In this document: piece after piece, positions 12,101-27,100 of the stretch
Layout: every line of letters begins with the position of its first letter
Numbering within the stretch: the first letter of the stretch is position 1
DNA from: Siphonodentalium dalli
Taxonomy: Eukaryota; Mollusca; Scaphopoda; Gadilida; Siphonodentaliidae
NCBI GenBank assembly: GCA_032622095.1
Contig: CP136069.1
Coordinates: 12,880,450-12,944,449, forward strand
Reading direction: 5' to 3'
Length of the DNA stretch: 64,000 bases
Notes under the pieces: model-generated
What the model saw: only the letters and a program-made list of their open reading frames with translations
What the model was told of the DNA's origin: nothing
The model's database searches: none
Program-made: the position numbers and the translations under genes

Positions 12101-15100
12101 ATATGCGAGGCGACCTATGGTCGACTCGCATATATAAGAGAATGCATTGGCACAGGGTATTTTAGGCTGTTGAAGCTTTATTTGGGCGTTTTTGGCCGTT
12201 TTGTTGGGTAAAGGGTTAACCCTTAGGCGAGTAGAACGACATATATGTCGCCGTACGGTTCACGAGTGGAACGACATATATGTCATTTCAGGAAGTGTCA
12301 TTGATTAATATAATGTCCTAAATGTATAAGTGCAATCGATTATGATAACACATTATGTTAACAGAAAATTCACATAAATTAAAACGAATTATTGGACCCT
12401 TTTGACCCAAACTTGTTAATAATTATTGCTTCAACGTTGACGTTAAATTTACTCATGACGTCATGTATATGATTTTACAAATACTCTTCAAAGGGTTAAC
12501 CCATTCACTATATTTTTATACCCCCACTTTCGAAGAAAATGGGGGGTATACTGGATTGACTACGTCCGTCCGTCACGCTTTCTCCCTCCGTGTGTCCGTC
12601 TGTCCGTCCGTCCGTCCGTCCGACCTCATAACTCAAACCATTATGAACCGATTTCAATTATTTTTTGTATGCAATCTCCTTAGCTCCACATGATGCTAAT
12701 TACGGTGCGGTCCAACTTTCTTTTTTTAAGTTACGCCTTACTTTTCGACTTATTTTGACTTAGAAAATTCTGTCCGACTTAATAACTTTAACAAATATGA
12801 ACCGATTTCAATACTTTTTGGTATACATGCTTCTCACAACACCCTCTCTACATGATGCAGCTCAGGGTTGGCTCGGACTGTTTTTCCTAACATTACACTT
12901 CATTTTCGACTTATTTTGCGGGTTGAATTTGCCATGGTGGGGGTATTCTAGCTCGCGAGTGCACACCTCTGGTTGTCTATGGACTACAATTGAGGTACTC
13001 TGTCCTGGATGTCCAAAGCCATACCCGCCAGGGAGGGGCTGAGAGAGGGCTGCAACCCCCCTCCAAACATATTGAAAGCTCAATATTTCAGGGGGAAATT
13101 GTGGCAAATTATGCTGTATGCAACGGCTACAATAGATTGCAATAGCAAGCCACAGCTGGTGGTCACTAAATATCTTAGCGGTAACCAAGGCTTGAAATAG
13201 TGTGCCTGTCATTTGCAGAATGAAGTTCCCAGAGGGAGAATTTAGTGATGCAAACCCGCATAGCGGGTTAGCATCACCAAATTTACCCTCTGGGAACATC
13301 ATTCTGCAAATGACAGACACACTATTTCAAGGCTTGGCGGTAACCCCGAGCTTGGAATGTGGTTGATAGATATATCGACATAATGTTGCCATATCTATCC
13401 ACCAATGGCTAGATCACATTAGAAACAATTAATTTATTTTTTTCGTTAAACAACCTTTGGCAATTTTTTGGGTCAGGTGTCCATATTACCCCGGTGTGTA
13501 ATATGGACACTTGCATTTTCAAATTGTTTACCATTTGCAAAAAGGGACATATATATGATCACATATTCTTTTCTTTTATATATCAGATTTATGGAAGCAT
13601 GGACTCAGTATGCTTGCTTCGGTAAGCGTGATCATCTGTGGATAGATATTGCAATATTATCAACCACATTCCAAATTCAGGGTAACGGTACATTATTTAG
13701 TGACCACCAGCTGTGGCTTGCTGTAGCTTTCTACTGCGCATGCCTAACTGGCTGCAGCCTGTGCGCTCAAATACACCCAGTATACACCCAGAAGATTGGT
13801 TTCCATGACTGGAGTCTCTTGAAATTATTCGAAAATCCTGAGCCAATGCATTCTCTTATATATGCGAGTTGCCCATAGGGCGCCTTGTATATATAAGAGA
13901 ATGCATTGGCACATATTTATCTTGATCATGTAAGCCAGAGCATTCTCTTATATATGTGAGGTTCCCTGTGGGAAACAAGCGTATATAAGATAATGCACTG
14001 ACACAGGGTCATTAACCCTTTCAGTGCCAAGTCCGATTTTTGTATCAACCCATATTTCCTTGATCATTTTTCAAATTTATTGATTTAATAATGTGATACA
14101 TTGATGGAAAGAGCCCTTAGAGCTCTTTCCATCAATGTGTCACATTATTATAATCAATAAAATTGAAAAATGATCAAGGAAATATGGGTTGATACAAAAA
14201 TCGGACTTGGCACTGAAAGGGTTAATGCTGCACCAGCACAGCTCTCGTCATGAAAGGGATATAACACTCCCTTATGGGGCCTCACACGAACCCAAGCAGA
14301 CCACAGTCATCAGTGCATTGTTCTCACTGTCTGGGGCTCCATAAAGGGTTAATAAATGCATTGTTTATATAACACTCCCAAAGGGTTGACTCACAAATTT
14401 AATTTCCAGCTGATGGCAGTTTACTGAAGCCGTGTATCAAAGTAAACTGTGACCTGAATTCACTGGACTCCAATGCTCGAAGTGACGATAATAACATAGA
14501 TCATGCATCGGAGCCTAAATCTATGGTAAGCCAGACTTATTCCATGTTCAACAATTCCATGACCCAGACCTAACAGATTCTTATCATAATGCATATGTGT
14601 TATGTTAACAATGCATAATCCGATTAATCGCCCCTCAGTTACTATTTATTTGGATTCAGGGGTAAAAAATATTTGTTTTGAGTCAAGGAACCCACCTATC
14701 AAAGCTCAGAGTGATCATGCAGATATTGATTTTTAAAATTTATTATTTTTCACCATCGAGACTTATTAGTGGCCCAGTAAAATGTTGACGAGCTGCCGGT
14801 CTCGGACCAAATTGCGGATGAAGATGGATAACTCTAAAATCAAGAGGCTTTGTGTTGATAACGAAAATTTTTGTCGAACAACATGTTGATAAATAACACG
14901 TTTCAGACAATTTTATACTATATTTGACAGTGGTTAGCATTATTTTTGGGCAAATAGTCGATTCTGATAACTGAAGCCGCCATCGCCACCTGGTAATTGG
15001 AACTGATGATATCGGTTACAGGGTTCGTGCTGCCATTTACCATTTACATCTTATATATCATCTTGGTTATTATCCCTTTCATGACAGGAGGTGCGATGAT

Positions 15101-18100
15101 GCAACATTAAATATCCTGTGCCAGTGCATGCTCTTCAGGGTTCGTGCTGCCATTTACCAAATTTGGCAAAAATAATTCACATTTGGCAAAAAATATTTTC
15201 ATTTAGCAAAAGTTTTGGCAAGTTGCTTTTTAGCTCACCTGGGACGAAGTCTCTGGTGGAGCTATAGTCATCATTATCATGTCACCTGGTTGGATCGACC
15301 AATGAGGACGCTCCGTTGGTAGAAGCATATCAGGAGACATGGGGTCGTCATCTTTGTAGCCCGTCCCATATGGAATCCATATGGGACGGGCTAGGTTCCC
15401 ATATGGGGTCGATGTCCGCCATTTTGTTTTTCATGGAACTCTGCCGCCTCGGGTATATTTTCGGCGTATTTTGGCACCAAGAAAAGGGATATCTGTCGGA
15501 AATCAAGTTCTGTTAATTTAAAGACATAGTACCATATACCAAAACCTGCATGTGATATATTTGAGAAATTCTAAACACTCATAAATTAACTATCAAACTC
15601 AAGTTTGTTGTCCTGCTTCTGGTGATTAGCCATTGACTCAATGCGTTGACGTTCAACGCCCATGACGCGTCACTGTGACGTTACACAAGTTAATAGCCAT
15701 AGACAAAAAATTTACTTACTGGCAGGTAATCAACTTCGTATAAGTAATTCAAATTCTCACACGGAAAACATGATATGTGGGTGACATGATAAAATCGTTA
15801 CAGGGCTCGTTGTTGCCGGCTACGGTGACATATGAGGCTCAGCGAGATTAATATCGGGCTCGGCTAGCGCCTCGCCCGATATTAATCTCACTTCACCTCA
15901 TATGACACCGTATCCGGCAACAACTCGCCCTGTAACTTATACTCCTCGTCCGTCGTCCGTCCGTCTGTCCGTCCGTCTGTGTTTACTAATGACTACTTAT
16001 GTGGCTAAGATTGTGTAAAATGGATATTTATGTGCATAACTTCCGTTGGACGTTCAAAAATTATCTATTTGGCCTAATCAGCTTATTTAATTTTGTAGTC
16101 ACTCAAAATTTGGAAACAAAAAGTCCATAGATTTAGACATCCATGGCCTGTCAATAGGAGATGTCGGACACTGACGGACATTTATGTGGCTAGTCACCCA
16201 ATTACGGACCTGTCAGTTTCTCCTATTCCACTGTCCCAGTTGCTGTGTGCAAGTTTTTGAGTTTTAATCAGCTTCTTCTGCTATAATTCCAACATGTTAT
16301 GAATCCATAATCTGGAGTTTTATCACTATCTACTACTTGATAGCCACATAAAATTTTATGGCTACTTGAGAAGCCACATAAAAACTAAAGCAACATTACC
16401 ATTTCTAGCCACATAGGTCGGAGCCACATATCTACCCATTTGTTCGTCCGTTCGTCTGTCTGTCCATCTGTCCGTCTGTAAAGAATCATCTTCTCCTCCC
16501 AAACCGTAAGATGTAACAGGTTCATATTTGGTGTGGATGTTCCCTAGGTGAATCACATTCAGATTTGTTCAAATGAGGTCACCAGGTTGATTAGTTGAGA
16601 AACCAGGGCCATAACTCTATTCCTCCATAGTAATTCTTAAATTGACTTCTTCTCAGAAAACATTGGGCCGATTTAGCTTATATTTGGTATGGAGGGACCT
16701 TGGGTCACTGGGGTTCAGATTTGTTCAAACTGGGTCACTGGGTCAAATAGGGGCAGAGCCAGGTACATAACTCTAAAAACAAAAATCCACACATAGGCAT
16801 GAGCTATCCAATGCTGTAACCTAAGTATTTTTTGTCCGATTGTGTTCATATTTGATATGTAGGTTTATAATGACACACCCCTCACCTGTATAGTTTTTGG
16901 TATCGATTGGTTCATAGTTTAGAAAATAATTAACCCTGCACACAAATACAGGGATGTGCAAATCCCCAAAATAATCCCGGGCGGGAGGGTCATCGGTCCG
17001 ATTGGGCGACCATGGTTCGCCCAATTGAAAGAAAATTTGGATTATTAGCGCTCGCAAACGCGTTTTCCTTGCATTTCGGGTGTAAAATACACCACAAGGC
17101 CTCTGACAAATTATCATAAAATAGGGACATTTCATATTTTAAATTTGGGCGAACATAATTTTAAAGTCAGTGTAACTCACCCGGTATAAGAATCCTCTGC
17201 ATATTCTTTATATAAACCCAGTCCAATTATTTAACAGGTTAATCCGGTACACTAAACTGAAACGGCAGCATTATATCAAAGGCTGTCTTGGCGAGAACTA
17301 ACAACAGCGTCACACGAACACGTGCCAATCATCGCCTGAGTACTAATCGCGTCATGTCATATTTCCCACGTGATTTCCTTCTTTTTTCTATACACAGTGT
17401 CGTCTATTTACAATGTTTGTTTATACAACTTCAGTTACGTCACACTTTCATGGAATGGACTTTTAATCGCCTATTCTTTCCGTCTGCCCACAGTTTAACC
17501 GCATCGTGGAAGGGGAAATCTTCCAGGGGCGGTCCTTCAATTACTATACGCATGACCGCGTCTAACGTTTCCTCCACCATGCGGTTTCTGAGACATGATT
17601 TGATCAGTTTCATCTGGCTGAAATCACGCTCAACTTCTGCGGTATGTGGTGGTACCACTCGATATATTTCAGCCAGGTGTGATGTTATTGGATAAACCAT
17701 TATCAGTGGGTTTTTCGAATGCCCCGTCAAAGCACGTACAACATCTCGAGTATTCATCTTCTCCATGTTCAATGCCATATATTCCCGAAAATCATCCCAT
17801 TCTTCCTTTGCCTCATCAACTGAATAGCCGCCAAATTGGTTGATGAGGGTCTGAATTTCGCTCTTTCCGTAATCTTTATCTCCTTTGTCCATATGAGAAG
17901 GGTTGAATATTCCGAATGAAGTAATTACACCGGAATCGGTAAATCTGTTATCCAAGTTTGAAATAATATTGTTAATGAAGGGAATCTTCACGTCAGAACG
18001 ATATTTGTCCACCATTTCACTCTCAGTGTCACCCTTTCCACGAATATTTCGTTTGTTGTAGCTTACATTAACGCCTGCTTCTTTCAAAGAATTGATGTAT

Positions 18101-21100
18101 GCCAAAATTTCTTTTAAGTTGTCACCGTCATAATCACTTTCGGACATTTTCGAGATTTGATTTCTTGTTGATTGCACAACGGGAGCTACAAGAGCATAAT
18201 CAAGTTCACTGTCCTGGAATATTTTTGACAGTCGGTTGATTTTGGGCAGAACATCACAGAACAAAAGTAGAGTGGCAATAAATTGAAAGTCCGACATAAA
18301 CGTGCTCAGACCTGCAGCTTTGGCATCACCTCGTTCTTCAGATTCTCTCTCCAAGCTGATAATAATGCTGGCCAATGTTTTCTTTATTCGTGCCACACAT
18401 AACCCAATAGAAAGCCATCGTGTTGAAGAGGGTTCTAACACCTTTAGTGCTGGTTCATCTAGCAGATCCTGAACAGCTTTTAGCCCAGCAGCACGAACGG
18501 CACTGTTGTCGTAGAAGTCATATAATTGCCGAATTATGTCCTTAAATTTCTTGATATATGGAACTTTGTCGCCTGCCTGTGACGCTGCCAGATTTAGCTT
18601 ATGGGCAGCACAGTGACATCCGATGGCCTTACAACGATCGACTTCGGGAAATTTAGTTTGGTCAGCTTCTTGTTCATCTATAATCAGCTTAACTGCGCCA
18701 TTGAACTTTCCAGCCATGGTCTTTTGACGAAATCAGTTACTTTCTTGGCGATATTCTTGCCGTCAAGTCTAACTATGAGGTCTTGGTTTGAACCATCGGA
18801 TGATGCAAGTGGCTGAATAATCTTGAGATATTTGGTCACAATTTCACCTGAATGTACATAGCGAGCCCTCACGATCATCTGCTCTTGAATAGCACAATCA
18901 GTCGTTTCGTCAAACATCAATGCATAACTGACTGATGAGCGAAGTCTTTCCATGATGTTTTCTTCGATTACTGACGATATGCACGCTAACATTTCCTGGA
19001 TTGACTTTCTGCTTGTGTAGTGTGCATTTTTCCCCATCCTAATTTTCTCTTTTAGATTCAGAGACATATAGTCCATGAGGTCGAGTAGAGGTACAAAGTT
19101 TGTTGTATGCGAAATTCTTTGTTTGCACAAGAAGTACAGGCATGCGAAAGTTCTGCTCATGTCGTTCATTGACAGCGACGGAACTATAGTTTCCTTGACG
19201 TCCGTTTGGTGTTTATCGACGCTAAGCTTGGATGCAATTTTGTGCGCAATCGACTTCTCGTGATCCACAATGCTCTCTAAGCGAAGGCGTTTACATGGCT
19301 GTTTGTTCCATGTCTCGCGGTCAAATGGCCGCATGTCATGCTTCCGACAGAATTCACAAAACATGCCCACATCTGTCACGTACAGTAGCCACGGTATATC
19401 CTTGTTCCATGATGTTTTAAATGACGTGGCATGCTTCGATCATTTTGGTTCTGTCTGTTCAGATTCTGGGAGCTTTCTCTTTTTCTCTTTCTGGATTACA
19501 GCATCGCATTCTGGTCTAACGGTATCTGGTGCAACAGTATCGACAGGTTTTCTCTTCTTCTCTTTCTGAATGGAACCATCGCATTCTGAGCTATCAGATG
19601 CAGTAGTATCAACAGGTTTTGCTTTGTCATCATCCAGCAGCTTTTTACTTTTCGGAGTTTGAGTGAAAATTTCAATAACGACATCGTTTTGGCTTAGGAT
19701 CATTGAAACTGGACGTTTCAAATTCACCCCGGGACTTTTAACTCCAGCGCGTGCCTACGGCTCAGCACGCGCGGAAAGTATTTGATTATGTCAGCTCTTT
19801 GTAATAAAATTCACCGGTCATCGCAGACCTTTTGACACCTCATTAATCAAGGCTCCCCACGTGCTTTATAGGAGGCATTAAAATGCCTCAGACGGCAACA
19901 TGTCGTCGCTATCAGACATGCAAGATGTCGTTATCATCAAGAGAACTCGGCACAATTTACAATGCGAGTACAGTTGTAATCGTAAAAATGTGCCGGGCGC
20001 ACTGGTTTGAAAACGTAGTGACTCCCGGGCGATTGTTTTGAGTGGTGGGCGCCCCCGCCCGGCGTGAGCACATCCCTGCAAATGCTATCTGATGCATCTA
20101 AGTCAAAAAAAATTCTTCTGATCTGCCTGATATTTCTTAACTAGGTATTTCTTAGCACGTTCTTCATCTGTATGGATTTTGGTATTGTTTATTTAACCCT
20201 TTCCACTCTTGTTTTTAAATATAATTCATCCAAGCCAGGATGACTCAAACATTTTTCATCTGATCGACACCAAATTTGGTATATGAATTTCTTACCCCTA
20301 AATACAGATCAAGTTCAAATATGGGTTTGATCCGATATATTTTAACAGAGTTATGACCCTTTATAACTCATCTGTTTGTCATGCACTATGAAAGTTTTTA
20401 AGAGAAGATGACTCCACTGAGCACCCACTGTGTTATTGAATGAGATGATATAGCTACCTGACACCTGATACAACTGGTGCCTTGCAGATGTGTTTATGTA
20501 TCTGTCAAACTGTCATTGATTACTCTGTATTCCAGTTGAGAAATTATTAACTTTGCATCTGTACATGAGCTATCCCATGCTAGCTGTAACCCCTGCACCC
20601 ACTGTAGTCGGGTCCCTGTCATTAAATGATATTGACTACATGGCAGCATTCTACTTGACATTACTGTGTGAATAGCACAACATCTCTGAGCTGTGGTCAT
20701 TAAAAAGTAATTAGTGTCCACATCCCCAGGTTTACCCAGAGCCACAGTTACTGGGGTCCATATTTGTTTGAAAGTCATAAAACAAAACAGGGGTGTATTC
20801 AGGGATGTGTGTAGTGGCACCCCCCCCCCCCCCACCAATGTTAATACTTGTTTTAAACAAACTATTTGAAAAAAAGTCACCATTATGACATCCCAAGGTT
20901 TACCCAGAACTCAAATGACTGGAATCCAGATTTGTTTGAAAGTGAACAGTGGTGACAGCAGGGAGGTGTGCAGAGGCTGCCCTCCCCAAATGCTTAATTT
21001 TAATTGGGGTAGTGGAACGCCCTTTTCAAGGTTGCCCTTCATTCTGTTTTCACTACTTTTTAGCTCACCTGAGATGAAGTCTCCGGTGGAGCTATAGTCA

Positions 21101-24100
21101 TCACTCCTCGTCCGTCCATCCGTCCGTCCGTCCGTCCATCTGTCAACAATTCTTTGAACATCTTCTCCTCTGGTACCATAAGACCGAATGGGTTCATATT
21201 TGGTGTGGATGTTCCCTATGTGACTCTCATTCAGATTTGTTCAAATGAAGTCACTGGGTCAATAGTTGCGAAGCCAGGGCCATAACTCTTTCCCTCCATA
21301 TTAATTCTTTTAAACGTCTTCTCAAATACCATCAGGGCAAATGGGTTCATATTTGGTATGAAGGATCCTTGGGTGACTGGGGTTCAGATTTTTTTTTTTT
21401 TTTAACTCCATTGTCAAAAAATATATATATATATATTGTTGAGCTGGAGGAGGGGGGGGGGGGGTGATCAGTAGTGTACAGTTGGTAATTTCAAGGTAAA
21501 TATTCACCGATCTACATACATGAAGCCTCTCTAGCCACATATCCTGTTTAGATCTACTTCTTTGAAGGTGATTATGAAAAGTTCTGACTGTTGTGGTCTC
21601 CAGAGTCCCAGTCTTATCAGTCTTTGCAGTCTGGTGAGCGACCCCACAGTCTTTGACTGTCTTGTTAATTAAACTTACAACATAATTATATTAGTGGTGT
21701 TTTATAAGGTTTAGGAAAAGCTAACACCTCTATTAAGATGCAGTTAATATCATAGCATTAGTACCGATGGAGGGATTACTAGTATTTTGTGTGGCGGTGG
21801 TGTTTACATAGCTAATCCTCTTGTGATGTGCCATTCTGATGAAGCAACCCTTCTACCATTGTATTGTTCGGTGATTGGCTTATTGTTGTATGATAAACCA
21901 CAATAGAGATGTGACTATAATCAATTATTAACTAACTGCTTTCCTATCGATATCAAAGTCGTTCAAACTGCGATTGTCGAAACATAAGACTTACGGTTGC
22001 AGAAAATGATACTATTTGGCAAACATTATTTTCATTTGGCAAATTATTTGACAAATATAAATTTAAGTCCAACGCGGACCCTGATCAGTTATATTAAGAC
22101 CTTTTGAACATATACACACTCTTCACCCTTTCCATGCCAAGCAGACCTGTTTAATCTCCCGGATCGTGCAGGAGACTACTGGTTTGAGGCCTCATCTCCC
22201 GCGCTCCCGGATTAAGCTTGTAATCTCACGGTTTCAGTCATATCAACAACAACAACAAATTTAATGTCAAAATTCTCAGAACGCGGAAGTGTTTTCAATT
22301 GAAACCACGTGTGAACGAGATTTGCCAAGATCAGGTGTGCTCCATTGATAACCGGAGTAGCCTCTGGCGTTTATTATTACATCTTTGGATTATTAGATAA
22401 GAAGTTGGTATGTGTGTTTCTCAACCAATTATACAGGCCAAGATCAAACATGGGTTTCTCAACCAATAATACAGGCCAAGATCAAACATGGGTTTCTCAA
22501 CCAATTATACAGGCCAAGATCAAACATGGGTTTCTCAACCAATTATACAGGCCAAGATCAAACATGGGTTTCTCAACCAATAATACAGGCCAAGATCAAA
22601 CATGGGTTTCTCAACCAATTATACAGGCCAAGATCAAACATGGGTTTCTCAACCAATAATACAGGCCAAGATCAAACATGGGTTTCTCAACCAATAATAC
22701 AGGCCAAGATCAAACATGGGTTTCTCAACCAATAATACAGGCCAAGATCAAACATGGGTTTCTCAACCAATAATACAGGCCAAGATCAAACATAGGTTTC
22801 TCAACCAATAATACACCCCAAGATCAAACATGGGTTTCTGAACCAATAATACACCCCAAGATCAAACATAGGTTTCTCAACCAATAATACACCCCAAGAT
22901 CAAACATGGGTTTCTCAACCAATTATACAGGCCAAGATCAAACATGGGTTTCTCAACCAATAATACAGGCCAAGATCAAACATGGGTTTCTCAACCAATA
23001 ATACAGGCCAAGATCAAACATGGGTTTCTCAACCAATAATACAGGCCAAGATCAAACATGGGTTTCTCAACCAATAATACAGGCCAAGATCAAACATAGG
23101 TTTCTCAACCAATAATACACCCCAAGATCAAACATGGGGTTCTGAACCAATAATACACCTCAAGATCAAACATAGGTTTCTCAACCAATAATACACCCCA
23201 AGATCAAACATGGGTTTCTCAACCAATTATACAGGCCAAGATCAAACATGGGTTTCTCAACCAATAATACAGGCCAAGATCAAACATGGGTTTCTCAACC
23301 AATAATACAGGCCAAGATCAAACATGGGTTTCTCAACCAATAATACAGGCCAAGATCAAACATGGGTTTCTCAACCAATAATACAGGCCAAGATCAAACA
23401 TAGGTTTCTCAACCAATAATACACCCCAAGATCAAACATGGGTTTCTGAACCAATAATACACCCCAAGATCAAACATAGGTTTCTCAACCAATAATACAC
23501 CCCAAGATCAAACATGGGTTTCTCAACCAATTATACAGGCCAAGATCAAACATGGGTTTCTCAACCAATAATACAGGCCAAGATCAAACATGGGTTTCTC
23601 AACCAATAATACAGGCCAAGATCAAACATGGGTTTCTCAACCAATAATACAGGCCAAGATCAAACATGGGTTTCTCAACCAATAATACACCCCAAGATCA
23701 AACATAGGTTTCTCAACCAATAATACACCCCAAGATCAAACATGGGTTTCTGAACCAATAATACACCCCAAGATCAAACATAGGTTTCTCAACCAATAAT
23801 ACACCCCAAGATCAAACATGGGTTTCTCAACCAATTATACAGGCCAAGATCAAACATGGGTTTCTCAACCAATAATACAGGCCAAGATCAAACATGGGTT
23901 TCTCAACCAATAATACAGGCCAAGATCAAACATGGGTTTCTTCCAATTATTTTTACATTTCACCTCAATTACTAGTAATAATAATTTTACCCGGGCGTAT
24001 GTTTTATTTTATAGATGATGACAGGAAGCGTGCCAGATGGCAGATACCTGGATATTGCTAACATAGCCGGCCAGGGCAGACACCCAGTCAAATCGACGGA

Positions 24101-27100
24101 GAACATCTACTTCGATACTTTCTCTGAATTTGGCAGTAAAGGAAGTCTGAATGATAGATTCCGTGTTTGTAGCATTGGATCTACCGACCTAATATCACCC
24201 AGTCTTAGTGAAGATAACTCTGTATTCCACGACGCTGTTGATGTCGGACTTAATGAAGAAATCGTGATCGATTCGTTCGAAATTCCGCACGATACAGGAC
24301 ATTCAGTTGGCGTGTATGGTACAAACAGTGCTTTTTGTTCTCAAAACTATTTCAACCAATCCATTTGTTCATCGACGAGTTTGAATTCTGGGATGCGAGA
24401 TAGTTTCCACAAATCAGTGCTCTTCAACGACGGAGACTCGCTCTTCCATGACAGAGATGATGAATTTTTGGTACCGATAGACGACTGTACGGTGCTTTCT
24501 CCTAATGACATCTGTAATTCATTCGGCGTCTTCCATGGTAATTTCGTTGAGCCATACAGGCCACTTGGTGTTCCGAGAATTCCTACTGCCACGTTTGATA
24601 GTCTGGAGAATGGTGACTTCCATGATGCAAAAGAATTTCTTCACATAGATGCGAAGCTGAGTGCGGTAACGTCAGCAAATGAAACGTCACCCAAAGATGT
24701 AAGTGATCAGGGTTCACAATATCAGTTTATTACGGCGATTGTCATTTTACCTGAAGTGTGCCTTTAACCCTTTCAGTGCCAGGGGTCGATCTCATCGGCC
24801 CTAATTTACCGTCGGTAAAAATTTTTTTTTTTTTTTTTTTTTAGATTTGTTTTTTTGATTGAATTTTTTTTGGGTATGCTTAAGCATGCTATAGCGAATT
24901 TAAAAACAAACTGGATAAAACCTTAGAGGCATGTTATAACTAAAAACTATCACCAAGTATTCATAGTAATAATTTTGATGCCCATGACAAACATAAGATT
25001 CCCTGGCACTAAACCTACAAAATAAGTCTGTTAAAGAATATAAGAAAAAATTACTAAAGTTGTAAAAAATAATAACAAATGATGAAATATTGTTAGGCCA
25101 ATGCATTCTCTTATATATGCGAGGCGACCTATGGTCGACTTGCATATATAAGAGAATGCATTGGCACAGGGTATATGTGTTCACATGATGCAGAAGAATT
25201 TCTTCACATAGATGCGAAGCTGAGTGCGGTAACTTCTGCTTCTGCAAATGAAACCTCGCCCAAAGATGTAAGTGACCATGGTCTGTCTGGCCGTCAACCC
25301 ATATACCCTGTGCCAATGCATTCTCTTATATATGCGAGTCGACCATAGGTCGCCTCGCATATATAAGAGAATGCTTTGGCCTAAAAAAATAATATTTTTT
25401 TTACCATTTTTTCTTACATTCTTTAACAATTTTATAATTTTTAATGTGTTAAGCCAATGCATTCTCTTATATATGCGAGGCGACCTATGGTCGACTCGCA
25501 TATATAAGAGAATGCATTGGCACAGGGCCGTTCTGTTGGGTTAAACCAGGCCTGAGAATAAGGCACCTGTCATTTGCAGAATGAGGTCCACAGAGGGTGA
25601 ATTTAGAGACCCTAACCCTGCAAATCGAGCTAGCATCAATAAATTCACCCCCCAGGGACATCATTCTGCTCAGGCCTCATCTTCTCTGTAAAGTATCTTT
25701 ATTTTTATTCTCTTTTCTTTCTTCACAAGATTCTTTCTATTTTTATACCCCCCGCAAAGAAGTTGTGGGGGGGGGGGTATACTGGAATCAGCTTGTCTGT
25801 CTGTCTGTCCGTGGACACAAATTTTCTCAGTAGTTTTTTTATCAATTTCCGTGAAACTTGGCATAGACATCAACCTCCATGGGAACCTGTGATCTGCAAT
25901 TATGACGTCTGTCGGACTTTTTTTGGTTGAGTTATCCCCCCTTTTTCTACTTAGAAATTTTTTTGCAACATGCATAATTTTGTCCGAGCTTTTATTCCTA
26001 CATTTTTAGGTCACTGTTTTTTTTATCTTGGCACTGATATTTAGTACCATGGGAACCTGTGCACTTGCGATTATGATGTCTGTCCGACTTTTTTGTGTGG
26101 AGTTATTCCCCATTTTCGCAACATGTATAATTATGTCCGAGCTTTTATTCCTACATTTTTAGGTCAATTGTTTTTCAACTTGGCACAGATATTTAGTACC
26201 ATGGGAACCTGTGCACTTGCGATTATGATGTCTGTCCGACTTTTTTGTGTGGAGTATTCCCCTTTTTCGCAACATGCATAATTTTGTCTGAGCTTTTATT
26301 CCTACATTTTTCGGTCAACAGGTTTAGGGTTGTGCACCTGTAATGGGAACTGTTATTTTATTATTATACCCCCTTTTTTTAAAAAGGGGGGTATACTGTT
26401 TTGCACCTGTCTGTGCGTGCGTGCGTGCGTTTGTGCGTGCGTGCATACCGATGTCTGTTCATGTCATAACTTGAACAGTAGTGCTCAGATCCCAATGAAA
26501 TTAGGTATGGATGTTCACTACTATGAGGACATTAAATAGAGGGTTCCATCATTTCTTTCGGATTCTCCATTCTAGAGTTATTCATCTTTGTTTATCTGGA
26601 AATGTTGGCTGTTTGGTCCTTCTGATGTCTGTTCAGCTCATAACTTGAACAGTAATGCTCGGATCTCATTGAAATTTTGTATGGATGTTCACCACTATGA
26701 TGACATTCAATGGCACATTCAACTGTTTTTTTCTTTTTTTTCTATAGTTATTCATCTTTGTTTATATGAAAATGCTGATTTTTGGGTCCATCTGAGTATA
26801 GCAGTCATAAGTTATAGATATGCCCACACTAGGCGGTATGCCACAAGGGGGTATGCACCGGACGACAGTCCATCTCTTGTTTTAACTAAATGTTTACTGA
26901 CATGTGAAACATCTTAGTATTTTAAAAACATGGGGGGGGGGGGGGTATCCTTAGTCCCATTGAGACAGTCACAGCTCTAGTTTAGTTTAGTTTCTCAATA
27001 TCCACAAATTGGCATAATCGAGGTGCCCAATGGGTGCTCATCACAATATTCACCATCTGGGAACTTAAATATGCGTGAGTTTACATCTCCCATATCAGAT

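Noticed and set aside
12241-12284. acgacatatatgtc palindromes as regulatory operator sites
   Set aside because: They lie within a probable TTAA element far from any promoter; nothing links them to regulation.
17288-19569. Several + strand frames of 60-135 codons opposite the transposase
   Set aside because: They are antisense shadows of the hAT transposase gene, which has clear family motifs on the - strand.
22416-23941. CRISPR-like array of 38-bp repeats
   Set aside because: There are no unique spacers between units; it is a head-to-tail satellite in an animal intron.
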